From Talinum fruticosum (taxonomy: Eukaryota; Streptophyta; Magnoliopsida; Caryophyllales; Talinaceae), in contig JAITYX010000032.1 of assembly GCA_021018815.1 (NCBI GenBank), forward strand, positions 6,537,501 to 6,601,500: a DNA stretch of 64,000 bases, in the 5' to 3' direction. Each line of letters starts with the position of its first letter. Within the stretch, counting starts at the first letter, position 1. Under the pieces are notes generated by a model that did no database searches, was not told the origin of the DNA, and saw only the letters and a list, made by a program, of their open reading frames with translations. Positions 24,548 to 35,747 of the stretch are shown here, in pieces. The translations under genes and the position numbers were made by a program.

Positions 24548-27060
24548 AATCATCTCGATAGTAAATAGTTGTTAAAAGCGTGTAGTAAGATTTATTTTTA
24601 GACTAAAACTACCCTTATGTATTCACATGAGACTCAAAATAAGGTTAATTTTATTGGACAAGAAAATGAAATAGATTTCACAAAACATAATTCAATGTAT
24701 ACACATTTTATCCATCAAATTTGCTTATATTGAATGACTAATTGTTAAACCAACTATCAACAACTCTAAAGCTTATCAAAATAAAAAATGACAAAACCCT
24801 AAATTGGAACAATTAGACCAAAACCTAATCAAGTTAAATATCAGCCAATTTAAAATTAACACAATTTATACTCAAATACAGTTATATGTTTGTGTTGAAA
24901 TGCTTAAATTGAGTACTAGTTAAAAAATATGTTAGTGAATTTTTTTTTTTTTTGGATAAGTAGTTTGTCAAAAGATAAGATAAAATACAACAATAATCTT
25001 CTCTAATCTTTAACCAAATAAACCAGCATAAAACATTTCGACACTAAAGCTTCTACAATTGCTTATAAGTAGAAATATCAAAACAAATTATAGTACTCCC
25101 GATACGATACTGACTTATACAAACAATGACTCAAGCATGGAGATGTATTAGTTTGGGACTAATTAACTCAACGATGAGGTGATCAGGATAAGGATAACCC
25201 TCCTTAATTAACGCAAAAAGGATGTGAATGTGGTTAGTGTAAGAACCAAGCAAAAATGAGGGAAGTGAGGGTAAGAACAGAGGAAGAGAGGGTCAGGTTC
25301 AGTTAATGTTTGGGGAAAATGCAAAACTGGGGACTGAAATCAAGACATGTCTCAATTTTATACTGCATGCCCTTGGATTATTTTTAGTTTACTTTAATTT
25401 TTTATTTTTATTTTTAAAATTTTGAAAATAGTGCACCCTTTGGCCTCTGCCACTAAGCCCTTAGGTATCCAGGTACTTTTATAGCTTATGTTTAGTCTTG
25501 GGCCAATAGTAAACTGGGCCTCCATCAACCCACCATCTCCACTCTCCATCATGGAGTGTGGCATACACTCTCCTTTAGTATAGATATAATAAAATTAACC
25601 ATAAAAAAAGCTCCAATTAAGATTTTCTGATATGCCCTCTTTGATAACTCTTTGTCATCAATTCATCACACTGCATGCTTGGAAAATATCTAGTGGTGGA
25701 TTGAAAAATATTGTACATGGTGTCTTCTTTTTAAGTTTTATTTATGAAATATAAACACTATAAGACAAGGTTTTTTTATAACTTTTAATTTAAAATTTTC
25801 AATAAAAATTTATTCCATTTAAAATACGAAAAGGTGATTATGATAGGATTTAAATATGTATGAGTGTTATCGTAGAAGACCCAATTCAATAAAAAGGCAA
25901 GAAATCTTAAATAACCTTACACCTATTACCTCTAATTTATCTCTAATTTATGTATTAAATTAATTTCACCGACATTTTCTATACCTTTTTTGGAGCATGT
26001 ATCTTATTAGCATCTCGAAATTGGTCACAAACATTGATTATAGTCGAACATAAGTTGAATATGGATATTATTATGCACTCTTTATTTATATTCGAATAAA
26101 ACACATACACACTCAAGTTGTGATGTAGGTATGGGAATAACTTTTAAAATGAGCATGAGTATGGGTATGGTAAAAATGCATAAACTCATTGCCATTGTTA
26201 TCTTAAATTGAAAGCAAGTTATAGGATGTTAAAAGAAATTAGATGGTGCTTGGGAGGTACTGGAACGTACTTAAAGGTTTTATAGGTTTTAGTTTAGAAT
26301 AAGTTGAAAGATCTACAATATTTGAATGAAACTAAAAGATATTGGGGATAGAAGGAAAGGAAAACGAGTCAAGAAAAACAAACTTTTAATTTTGAGTGTG
26401 TATTTTAAAAAAGAAAAGAACTTCACCAAATTCTAAAAAGAAAAAGTTACTTTGGCTAATAGATGCTTAGCACATTCATACAAAATATATACGTCCCACT
26501 AGTAATATTTTCTAGTGGCGGGTAACATATTAATATCTTCAACAATTTAACAATATCGTCAACAATTTAATAACATTTTTGACAATTTAACTTTTGTCCG
26601 TTGATTGAATATCGAATACAACGTACGTGGTCTTTTTCCACAAGTTTGAAAAAGTTGATCATGGCTAGTGCATCACAAGGAACATGACATGTAACCTTTC
26701 CCATCTTTTTCCTCATATTGGCATCTATGCCACTTTAAACTAAACCTAATCACCATTGCTAAGAATGGCAAGTGAACCCCACGCACCTCATTTGAGAGTG
26801 TTGGATACACAAGAGGTAAGAACAGGAGGGAAAGAGAAACTACAAAAAGGCAAAATTAAATTGGAAAAGGGACATTGTCGGCACCAAAACGAAGTGTTGA
26901 GGGAACAACCAGAGTAAGTGGGTCGGCCAAAAGCCTTACACTGATTCGGACACTTTGGATGACTGTTTTCTCTCTCCTCTCTCTTTCTCTCTCTACACCC
27001 TCCTTGTCTTTCTGTCCCCACTTCTTCAATTTCTCTTTTTCTTTTTAATCTCCTCTCTCT
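24548..27060. other. Intergenic DNA upstream of the Aux/IAA gene
   Basis: AT-rich sequence. A pyrimidine-rich stretch at 26960-27058 produces a charged 96-aa frame on the minus strand (26788-27078), which I reject as low complexity. No other gene or RNA was recognised. Confidence 0.55.
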
Positions 27061-27065
27061 GTTCA

Positions 27066-27073
27066 TATAAATA
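27066..27073 (+). promoter_or_regulatory. Probable TATA box of the Aux/IAA gene
   Basis: TATAAATA lies about 155 bases before the start codon of the Aux/IAA gene, following a pyrimidine-rich (CT) stretch. Transcription would start near 27100 and give a leader of about 130 bases. Position and sequence are typical; the start site itself is inferred. Confidence 0.65.
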
Positions 27074-27228
27074 CCCACAAGAAGAGTGACCTAAACAGAA
27101 GGGATTAAACCCAAGATTGGCTCATTGGTTTAAGGGCGGCTGTGAGAAAACTCGAAAAGTGTCAAACTTTGACTATTTGGTGCTGTTTTTGAATCTGGGT
27201 AGTCCTGAATTTTTGTGGGGTTGGTGAA

Positions 27229-29667
27229 ATGGAGCTTGAATTAGGTCTTGGGCTTTCAAATTTTAGCCCTAAAATCCCGAATTTGAAGGAATTGGACTTG
27301 ATTAGCTATGTTAATGGCGAGGCTAAGCGAGTTTATGACGATGATTCTTGTTTGTCCAGTCAAAACAGTGTGAATTTTGATGATGAAAGAGAAGAAAATG
27401 ATGGGGGTTTTGTGTGAAGAAAAAGAGAGGGTTTGTTGATGCATTTGAGGTGGATAGCTCTGCTTCTAGTATGTGTAAAACTCTCCCTCTTTTGCTTTGG
27501 GATAAGGAGCCAAATGAACAAGGACAAGATCCCAAAAGGCTCTGTGAATCTAGCTCCTTCTCCATGGCCAAGTACTTTCTCTCTCTCTCTGTCTCTGTTT
27601 TTACCATTCTGAAATTTTCTTACAGAAATGATGGATTTTTCCTTTCCCCTCTGTTTCTACTACCTCTGTTATTGGTGACTGATGAAGTTCAAATCTTCTG
27701 GGTACTGGGAATTTGGGAAAATTCTTAAATTAGAAGGGATTTTGTGATGATTTTTATTAATGGGTACTGTAAAATTTATGCAGAAACTATTAATCTCTAC
27801 CCTGCTCCCTACTCTGTTTCTGCTATGTCTGTTTTTGATGATTAGTGTAGTTTAAATTTCTGGGTATAGGGTATTTGGGGAAATTGTCAAATTAGAAGGG
27901 ATTATATGGCGTTTTTAACTAATGGGTAGCATAAATTTTTGCAGAAATGATGGAGATGGCATTGTGGGGTGGCCACCAATTAAGGCCTACAGAAAGAAGC
28001 ATCACCAGCAAAATGATGCCCACCACCACTGCCGCCGCCCCGGAGGAAACTTTCCGGCGGTGGAGAATGGCGGCGGTTGCGGTGGATCCCGGTCGATGTA
28101 TGTGAAGGTGCAAATGGAAGGGTTTGGCATAACAAGGAAGATTGATTTGAAACACTATCACTCTTATGAGTCTCTCATATATAGCTTGCTCACCATGTTT
28201 GGCAAAGGTAAACAAACCTTCGAAGATATTTTTACTAAAAGGCTTGTTTTTTCGATATTTTAGTTTCTTAGACCTGGTATATCCGTAAATTACATGTTAT
28301 ATATTAAGGATCTTAATAGAAAATCATAATAATAACAATAATTAGTTCTTTATGTTTTAACGAGAAGTATAGATATGATAAGACTTCTGAGTTTAGTTGA
28401 ACTATTCAATTATAAATTACGAGTGAAGTTTGGTGAGAGACAACGAGAATTTAAGGATGAATAATTGATGTATTTCTTCTGTGTTTTTATTTTATAAAAC
28501 AGGGAATGATAGTGTGGATGACTACTATAAGCTTACTTATCAAGACAGAGAGGGTGATTGGCTGCTAGCTGGGGATTTGCCTTGGAGGTATACCTTATTC
28601 CTAATTCTTTAGCCCTTGTTTGTTTATTTTATGGGTCCATCTTGAAACTTTTATGTAGGGTTTATTTACACATACAATTAAAAAAAAAAAAAAAGCAAAA
28701 GGGAAAAAGCCCATGTTTTATATTTGTATTTCAAGATCCTACCTTACCCTAGGTTAGGTTGAGCTTGGTTGGCTCATAAGTTAAAGATTTATCATTTTGA
28801 TGTACTTTTGAGCTGGGATCTAAACCTAATTGCCCACAATCCTCACTTTAATCATCATCTATTGCCAAGAATAATAAATAGAGTTTGTTCATCATCTGCA
28901 TGGCCTATCAAACTCAAGCCACTCCCAACTCTTTTAGTTAGGTTTTCTTAGCCTTAATTTTAATCTTATAGGTTCACTACATTGAAATGGGTTGAATTAT
29001 ACAATTTCTCTTTTTTTCCTGCAAATGGTAGATGTGTCTATTTAGTGGACCTTTGTGCAAGCTAATTTAATGACTGTGAGCTTAGTCGATGGGAGAGAAG
29101 AACCACAATTATTAAGATAGGTCCAATGAAAACTTAACTTAATTGACCAGACTCATGGGCTTGTTGAACTACGAGCACTATCTCCACACTATGAGATTTT
29201 ATTATCAATAGGATTCAACCCTATTATATCCTAAGGATGGGAATTACTCTTGATGGCAATTGAGCTACATGCTTTTGGCAAATCAGGCATGTCTGTGTAT
29301 GTAATTTATTAATTTTTTTCTTTCGATTTTTCCATAGCAATACCAGTAGAAAGTTAATGCCAATCCTACAAGTCAAATTGTGCTTTGCTTATAGATCTGT
29401 ATGAATAAAGTGTAGACCTCAAACATCTAAGCTTAATTTGGCCGATTTTTCAAATCCGGGGTTTAGCATAATTAATGTTTAGTTGAGCATCACTATTTCA
29501 CTCTCCATAATTGTATCCGTGGTATTTTTTTAGTTTTCAACAAGTTGTAAATTATACGTACCTTTGTGTATATGACATAGCAACTTAACATATCGTCTAT
29601 CTTTGATACTTGCAGGACGTTTATTGGGTCGGTACAACGGCTGAAATTGATGAAAAGGGAGGACTAA
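27229..29667 (+). CDS. IAA29: Aux/IAA transcriptional repressor, IAA29-like (one-base deletion in exon 1)
   Basis: Nuclear auxin-response repressor of about 247 aa. Exons: 27229-27571, 27945-28207, 28503-28587 and 29616-29667. Domain I is an EAR motif at the N-terminus (LELGLGLS, residues 3-10), which recruits TOPLESS corepressors. Domain II has the TIR1/AFB degron core GIVGWPP (about 120-126), so auxin-dependent turnover is expected. A His-rich linker (HHQQNDAHHHC) follows. The PB1 domain (about 165-240) runs from SMYVKVQMEG through the basic RKIDL to the acidic DREGDWLLAGDLPW, giving both interaction faces. The MYVKV...SYESL...LLTMF pattern and His-rich linker suggest IAA29, but orthology is not proven. 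Exon 1 is broken: one base is missing in the G/T run at 27404-27412. Adding it joins ...DGGF to KKKRGFVDAFE; as written a stop appears at 27415-27417. Confidence 0.92.
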
Positions 29668-31489
29668 TCGTAATCGGAATCGAATCATCAAAATCTGAAG
29701 AGCAATTAGTTACTTGTGCAGTTGTTTGGAGAAGTTTTTGAACAACTAGTGATGTAACATATAAATAGTTTGTACGAGACTAGTGCTATGATTGGTATAA
29801 TTAGTCATAATATGGTATGGGAAGAACTTTAATTCCTCTCTCTTCTTTTGTTGTTTGATTAAAATTGCTACTATTTATTTATGTGGACCTTCTTGTTTAA
29901 AGTTTTGAGTAATGCTAGGAAGAAGGAGTTGGCCCATCAATTAATAGTTAATTGGTTGGGCCCATGATGCCTAAAATCTAAAATTATATATGTGATTCTG
30001 AGTTGGCCATCAATAAGTTCAAATAAACAAATATTTGAAGTGCTTGAGGAGTGAGATTTTTTAAAAATAAAAAAATAAAGAGTCGGTTTCTTCGATAATT
30101 ATATAAGTAAAACCCAAGATAAATACCGATAAATAGAGTACAAAACACATCAATGAGTCCATACTCGTGTATTTATTAACCTCTTCATGGATGCACCTTC
30201 CTAGCTTGATCACCATGATGAACACATAACTCCTCACCTTTGCTGTGTATTCTATGATAAATCTTCATATGATCATACCGTTTACTTTACATTTTGATTA
30301 AATTGGTAAAATTATTATTATTTTCCATTGCTATGATAATTTAATCTGATCTCCAAATTCAACTAATATGTGAGCCGTTATAATTTTAGTAGGTCTTGCG
30401 TTAGATAGTTAACTTAAAAGTTATTGTGAGATAGAAAATTTTATGATAACTTTAAATACATAGAGGGTGAATAATAATTCATTTAGGATAACTATAATAA
30501 AATTCATTTCTTGATGAATTATTAGTCACTCATGAATCAAAAAGGCACTCTAGTATATGTTACTAATTACATTGAAACATTCAAAAAGCTACCTCTAATA
30601 AAGTCCGTTTCACAATAACTTTTGCATGAGACGGTTTTATATAAGAATTTGTGTTATCATTTTGGGTATATAAATTATTATTAATTTTAAAAATAAATCA
30701 AACAAAAATAGAATTTCAAAAGATTTTTGTATGTGTGCAATTTTGATCCTACCAATATGAAAAAGTATTTTAAAAACTACAAGAAATAGAACTGCAAATT
30801 TGAAAAAATATTCTATTAGTGTTATACACTTTTCTTTTCTTTTTTGCATCCCCCAAAAACAATGCGTAGAACTCTAAAACATCATCTATATACTTATGCG
30901 TAGGTGTCTTTATCCTAGAAAAAGAGTGTACATCAATATGTGTTTTGACTAACTACAGTTTTTTTACGTAGAGATTCATGAACAGAAAGTAAAGTATACA
31001 TTTTAAGAATTTCTTTTAATATGTGATAAAAAAAACACAAATTAGTGACTAGAAGGTCAAAATATCTCTTATATTTTATTAGAAATGAGGAAAAAGAAAA
31101 ATAAAAAACTAATTATATAAAAATTTAATAAATAATTATTAATATATCATTAAAATTATAAAAATGATATATATTATAAAATAAAAAAATTAATTAAAGC
31201 CACAATTTTATTGGATTGGGGAGTATGATAGTTTAATAACAAACTCAAGAGGGAGGGAGGGAGAGAGAGAGAGAGAGACTTAGTTTAATAGCAATCATCA
31301 GCTGATAATTTTATCACCAAAATGGGGGAATAAAAAAAACCCCAATATTCCTTTGCCAAAAGAAAAACCCAATGTGCAGTGAAGGTGCCTTCTTGTTGAC
31401 TAGGCACGTGCCAACGTGGTACTCCTCGTTGGCTTGAAGCAAGTGGAGGAAAAAAAGACAGAAAATTCAGCTTCATTTGCTCTCATCCA
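29668..31489. other. Aux/IAA 3' flank and intergenic DNA
   Basis: The first 200 bases are probably the Aux/IAA 3'UTR. The rest is AT-rich, with a (GGGA)n/(GA)n tract at about 31248-31279. A stretch at 30600-30660 (CCGTTTCACAATAAC...GAGACGG...) is a decayed dispersed palindromic repeat. No gene seen. Confidence 0.55.
31403..31412. promoter_or_regulatory. G-box palindrome upstream of the GT17 gene
   Basis: GGCACGTGCC is a perfect ten-base palindrome around the CACGTG G-box, the core site for plant bZIP and bHLH (including PIF) factors. A second ACGT core, CCAACGTGG, overlaps its right end and a TTGAC W-box core lies just to the left. The cluster sits about 80-170 bases before the inferred 5'UTR exon of the GT17 gene, so it is well placed as a promoter element. 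Confidence 0.55.
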
Positions 31490-34400
31490 TGCCCATCTAC
31501 TCTCCCATCTCTCTCTCTCTCTCTATCTCTCAGGTGGGTATCCGGCGACCTAGCTATTTTGCAACTCATACCAGGTAATATATTTCCGCTTTTTCTTCTT
31601 TTTTTGGGTTTTTGCTGCCTTCTTCAGTTTTTTGCTTTATTGCTCGCTTAGTGATCGAGTGACTGGTAATTTGTTGCCAATTTTGTTGAATTGCCCAGCT
31701 CAAGTTCTAGCTCAAAATTTTCGCTTTCCTGTGCTAATTCAAGAAAGCTTCATACTTTCCCGTCTTATTACTTGAGCCTGTGCACATAGGTTGTTTCTGG
31801 GGTGAATTTGACCATTGAGACAAGAATCTGGGTTTGCCTAGTTTTCAAAAAACCTTGACTTTGTTATTTTGATAGGGGAGGGTTTGCCCATTTTTTATTT
31901 TTCAACTGATTTGTGAAATTTGAGCTTCAAATATGGCCACCTTATTGCTCTCCTATGTGTTGTTTGACCCACAGGGTTTTGTGGGTTTGTGCCAATTTCT
32001 GTGGTGAAGAAGGAGAAATATGAAATGAAGTTCAATTTGGCTCAAATTAGTGGGTTTTGAGCTCACAGATTGTGGTTAAATTTAGAAGGAAAACTCCTAT
32101 ATGTGGAAACGTGTTTATCTCAGGAGAAATACGAAATGAAGCTCAATTTGGTTCAAATTAGTGGGTTTTGACCTCGCATATTGTGGTTGAATTTATAAGG
32201 AAAGATCAGTTTAATTTAGAAGGAAAGATCATATGTGAGGAAATGTGTTTGTGTCCTGGTTCATTCTTTTAGCGTACAAAATTCCTGAATCATCTGCTTA
32301 CCCTTTTGGTTGAGATGGTTATTGCATAAATTCCAAGGAAAGTAGTCACCTCCCGTCTGTGTTGATTGTGTGTCAAACATAGCTACAAACCCGCTGATAC
32401 CGTGATCATTGTCCAAATGGACTCTGAAATGATGATAGAACTCTTGTAGGAATTATTTGCCTCTAATTTTCTAAGATATGTTTCCAACTTTTCATTGGTG
32501 TATAGATGCACTTATGGGTCTAACAGACTAAGCAACCAAAGTGAGGTTAGCTATGAGAACCAATCAGCGAGTGCATTTTGAGCAAGTATTGAAGTTTCCA
32601 AGATCTGTTTATAAGATATGGGTCTAACAGAGCAACATATATTTCCAACTTTTCATTGGTGTATGCACGCACTTTTCATCGGTGTAGGGCAACATTTAAG
32701 CAAGTTATGCCCAAGATATGCAAGTGCAACAAAGCTAAGGCTAAGGCTAAGGCTAATTTTGAAACTCAAGCCAAGTTTTGAAGTTGAAGGTGTTTGGCCT
32801 GATTAGATAACTATGAGGACCAATCAGCAAGTGCATTTTGAGCGAGCAAACTGAAAGCATTGTGTACACTCTTCAGAACCTCAGAAAAGGGCCAATGCCT
32901 AGCCTAGACAAAAGTTACTAACAATTAGCTAGCTGTTTTGGTTTCTCGAATCTGCTTCACTTTATGGATTCAAAATGAGGTCATTATTCACTTAGAGCAG
33001 GGTATACCATGGCTATATGTAGAATTTTTCACAACTATTTTGAAGTATATATGCATTATCTATGTGAATGTTTAAGATTCATCATGTTAGCCCAAACAAA
33101 ACTGAGAAGTATTTTGGTTGGCTTTCCCAAACTGAGTGCCAACCGATCTCTATTTATATTACAAGAGTTACAATCCTAGTACAACTATGTCACAAATGGA
33201 TAAATATTTTACACATAAAGATAAATAACAATATTTACATATTTATCTTGAAGTATAAAAACAATGGATTGAAGCTCTTTTTTCTGTTTTTTTTTAATGA
33301 TAGAAAGAGAAATTTCATTAATAACTTTTTTCTGTTTTTATCAAACAATTGATTGAAGTTGGATGCTTAAAGTTTCAAGGTGTCACATCTTGTGTAATTT
33401 GTCTCAGTCGGATTCTTTTCCTAGCTTTTGATAAGATTGAAGGTGGTTAGCAGATATTGCTATTTTGGGTCAGGTGGTTAGCGGATAACCCCTTAAAGAT
33501 CTTAACTTTGATATAAAAAAATCTTAACCACTTTTTTTCATCCTATTTTCTCTCAACTTACCTATTATCTAGAGCTAATCAAATGGGATTATCTACCAGT
33601 ATAAATGGATGCTTCCAACGTTGTGTTGCTAGATCACTCCATCTATTATTTGCTGACTGATCCAAAATTTGTCGATCGTGTCACCTCTCTGTGATAGCAA
33701 ACAGTGGGCAAGCATCTAATATATCCGGGGAGGGCGTTCCCGGAGTCTATTGATTTCTTGACTTTGTTTCTTTTGGTTTGGCATCTTGTTCTTATTAAAT
33801 TTTTTCTAACAGGTTCAAGTAGGAAAGGCCAATGTAGGCAAGGTTTGAAATTTGAACTGAGGTCAGTACCATTGCAATACTTTACTGACACCCATACTGA
33901 TCATATGACATAATATGTGCATGACGGTGTTCGAGCTATTAATGAATGAATGGAGTCTTATTAGTGTTTATTTTTTATGTATGTCTAAGAGGAACGAGGT
34001 CAAGAATCTGAGAATAGTTTTAAGTGTTTAACATATGCATCTGAAACTCTTAAGTTAAATACAAGAACTACCCTTCAGTGTTTGATTGATGGATCTATTA
34101 TCTCTCAGTAAACCACCAGCTATCTGTGTAATGGTTTCCTCCTTTTAAGTTTCTCATTGTTCTGTACTGTAACTTTGACTACAATATAATTGTGTTAGTA
34201 GGCCTCGTAATTTAATGGTCATTGGGGTACGATCAATCTCTGCTCACGTCAGGCTTGACTGGGAAGACTCAGGCTGAATCTAGTTCAATTTGTGCAATTC
34301 TTACTTTGGGTCAGATTTGTATATGTTTTCCACTTATCCAACAAGTCAAAAGAATGCAACTATTCATGGACATAAATTGCGGGTTATTTCAGTTCTGTAT

Positions 34401-34570
34401 CATTCACGTCCACGTGGAAAATCATAGTTGCATTATTTTTAGCCCTTTCGGGTCATTTAGATAGTTTTGATCTGTTATGGTCATGAGTTATACAGCCTCG
34501 TGATAGCCTTATTGCTTATCAATACTTGTACATTATCAACTAATCTTCCTCTTGAACTGAATTCCTGCAG
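31490..34570 (+). other. 5'UTR exon and 3-kb leader intron of the GT17 gene
   Basis: A CT-rich leader ends at a good donor, CCAG|GTAATA (exon end 31574). An acceptor, TTCCTGCAG, ends at 34570, immediately before the coding exon. I infer one 5'UTR intron of about 3 kb. It holds a tandem duplication (32011-32256), a (GCTAAG)n run near 32738, a retroposon-like 3' end at 33285-33345 and a perfect CCACGTGG at 34410-34417. Open frames inside it look like noise. Confidence 0.55.
32011..32256. repeat. 111-bp tandem duplication in the GT17 leader intron
   Basis: Copy one (32011-32121) and copy two (32122-32256) share AGGAGAAATA, CAATTTGG, CAAATTAGTGGGTTTTGA and ATTGTGGTT at a 111-base offset. Copy two also contains a short internal repeat of AGGAAAGATCA. 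Further shared words at about 32478-32585 and 32640-32845 show that the intron grew by repeated local duplication. Confidence 0.75.
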
Positions 34571-34655
34571 ATGATGGAGACATTTCCATGATTTGTAAGG
34601 GGGCAAAGGAAACATGGCAGCTGCTCCTCTCCTTCGTGTGCCTTTATCTGAGTAA
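34571..34655 (+). promoter_or_regulatory. Two short uORFs ahead of the GT17 start
   Basis: Within the spliced leader there are two complete upstream frames: 34571-34591 (six codons starting ATGATG, stop TGA) and 34614-34655 (13 codons, MAAAPLLRVPLSE, stop TAA). The second ends three bases before the main ATG at 34659. If the leader splicing is right, scanning ribosomes meet both uORFs first, so translation of the enzyme is probably dampened or regulated. Confidence 0.5.
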
Positions 34656-34658
34656 GTA

Positions 34659-35747
34659 ATGCCCCCTCGGCCTCTCCGCCTCCCCAGGCGATCCCGACCC
34701 AAGTTTGTGTTGATCATCCTTGTACTTCTGGTGCCAAGTTGTCTGTTTGCACTTTATAACCACTACCAGAAAATCACTTATTTTTTCGGCCTCTATGGGA
34801 CAACCCCCTCAACCCTTCTCCCGTATTCCGCATTACTATGCGGAGAATGTGTCCATGCATCGCCTATGCTACCTCCATGGGTGGTCAGTTCGATCTCAAC
34901 CACGCCGTACATTTGATGCTATCATTTTTAGCAATGAGCTAGATTTGCTCGAGATTCGTTGGCATGAGCTTAAACCCTACATCACAAAGTTTGTCATCTT
35001 GGAGTCCAATACCACCTTTACCGGCTTCCCAAAGCCTACCTACTTCGATCAAAATCGTGCTCGGTTTGCATTTGCTGAGGGTCAGTATACCTATGGCTTC
35101 TTTCCCGGACGGGTTGGAACTCATGGATCGTCCCACGAGGACCCATTTGACCTCGAGGCCGCTCATCGTGTGGCGATGAATGACCTTATTCGAAGGGCCG
35201 GGATTTCCAATGGTGACCTCCTTATCATGTCAGATGCAGATGAGATCCCGAGCCCTCACACCATAGAACTCCTCCGATGGTGTGATGGGATTCCCCGGTG
35301 ATGCACCTTGAGCTAAAGCACTTCATGTACTCATTCGAGTTCCCAGTAGACTACAGCAGTTGGCGGGCTACAGCCCATATCTATGGCCCGTCAACCCGGT
35401 ACAGGCATTCCCGGCAGTCAGACACCATTCTTTCAAATGCTGGTTGGCATTGTAGCTTCTGCTTCAGGCACCTTCAGGATTTCGTCTTCAAGATGACAGC
35501 ATATAGTCACGCAGACCGGGTTAGGAAGAGGGAGTTCTTAGATCACAGAAGAATTCAGATCCTTATTTGCAAAGGAGATGATCTATTTGACATGCTTCCC
35601 GAAGAGTATAGCTTCAAGGAGTTGATCAAGAAGATGGGATCAATTCCTCGCTCCGGTTCTGCAGTTCATCTCCCTGCTTATCTGATAGACAACGCCGAAA
35701 AGTTCAGCTTTCTCCTTCCTGGTGGCTGTGTAAGAGATTCAAGGTGA
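34659..35747 (+). CDS. Glycosyltransferase family 17 (beta-1,4-GlcNAc transferase-like), three one-base deletions
   Basis: Golgi type II membrane enzyme related to beta-1,4-mannosyl-glycoprotein 4-beta-N-acetylglucosaminyltransferase, which would add bisecting-type GlcNAc to N-glycans. The plant substrate is not established. The coding region is one exon of about 363 aa. After a basic start (PRRSRPK) there is one membrane anchor (about 15-32). Family signatures follow: [49 protein letters not shown], the acidic SDADEIPS (about 192), [13 protein letters not shown] and [10 protein letters not shown]. Three single-base losses split the frame: one T in 34781-34786, one C in 34804-34808 and one C in 35293-35296. 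Each falls in a homopolymer, and each correction restores conserved sequence ([28 protein letters not shown]). The gene could be a pseudogene, but the pattern across the window points to sequence error. Confidence 0.9.

Noticed and set aside
26788..27078. 96-aa Arg/Glu-rich frame on the minus strand
   Set aside because: It comes from a CT-rich promoter stretch and has low complexity and no homology-like motifs.
33068..33352. 94-aa frame in the GT17 leader intron
   Set aside because: It is AT-rich with Asn/Ile/Phe runs and ends in the poly(T) retroposon end; no coding features.
34659..35747. GT17 as an established pseudogene
   Set aside because: Conservation between the breaks is strong, and the same kind of one-base loss occurs in four other genes. 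Sequence error is more likely, though not proven.
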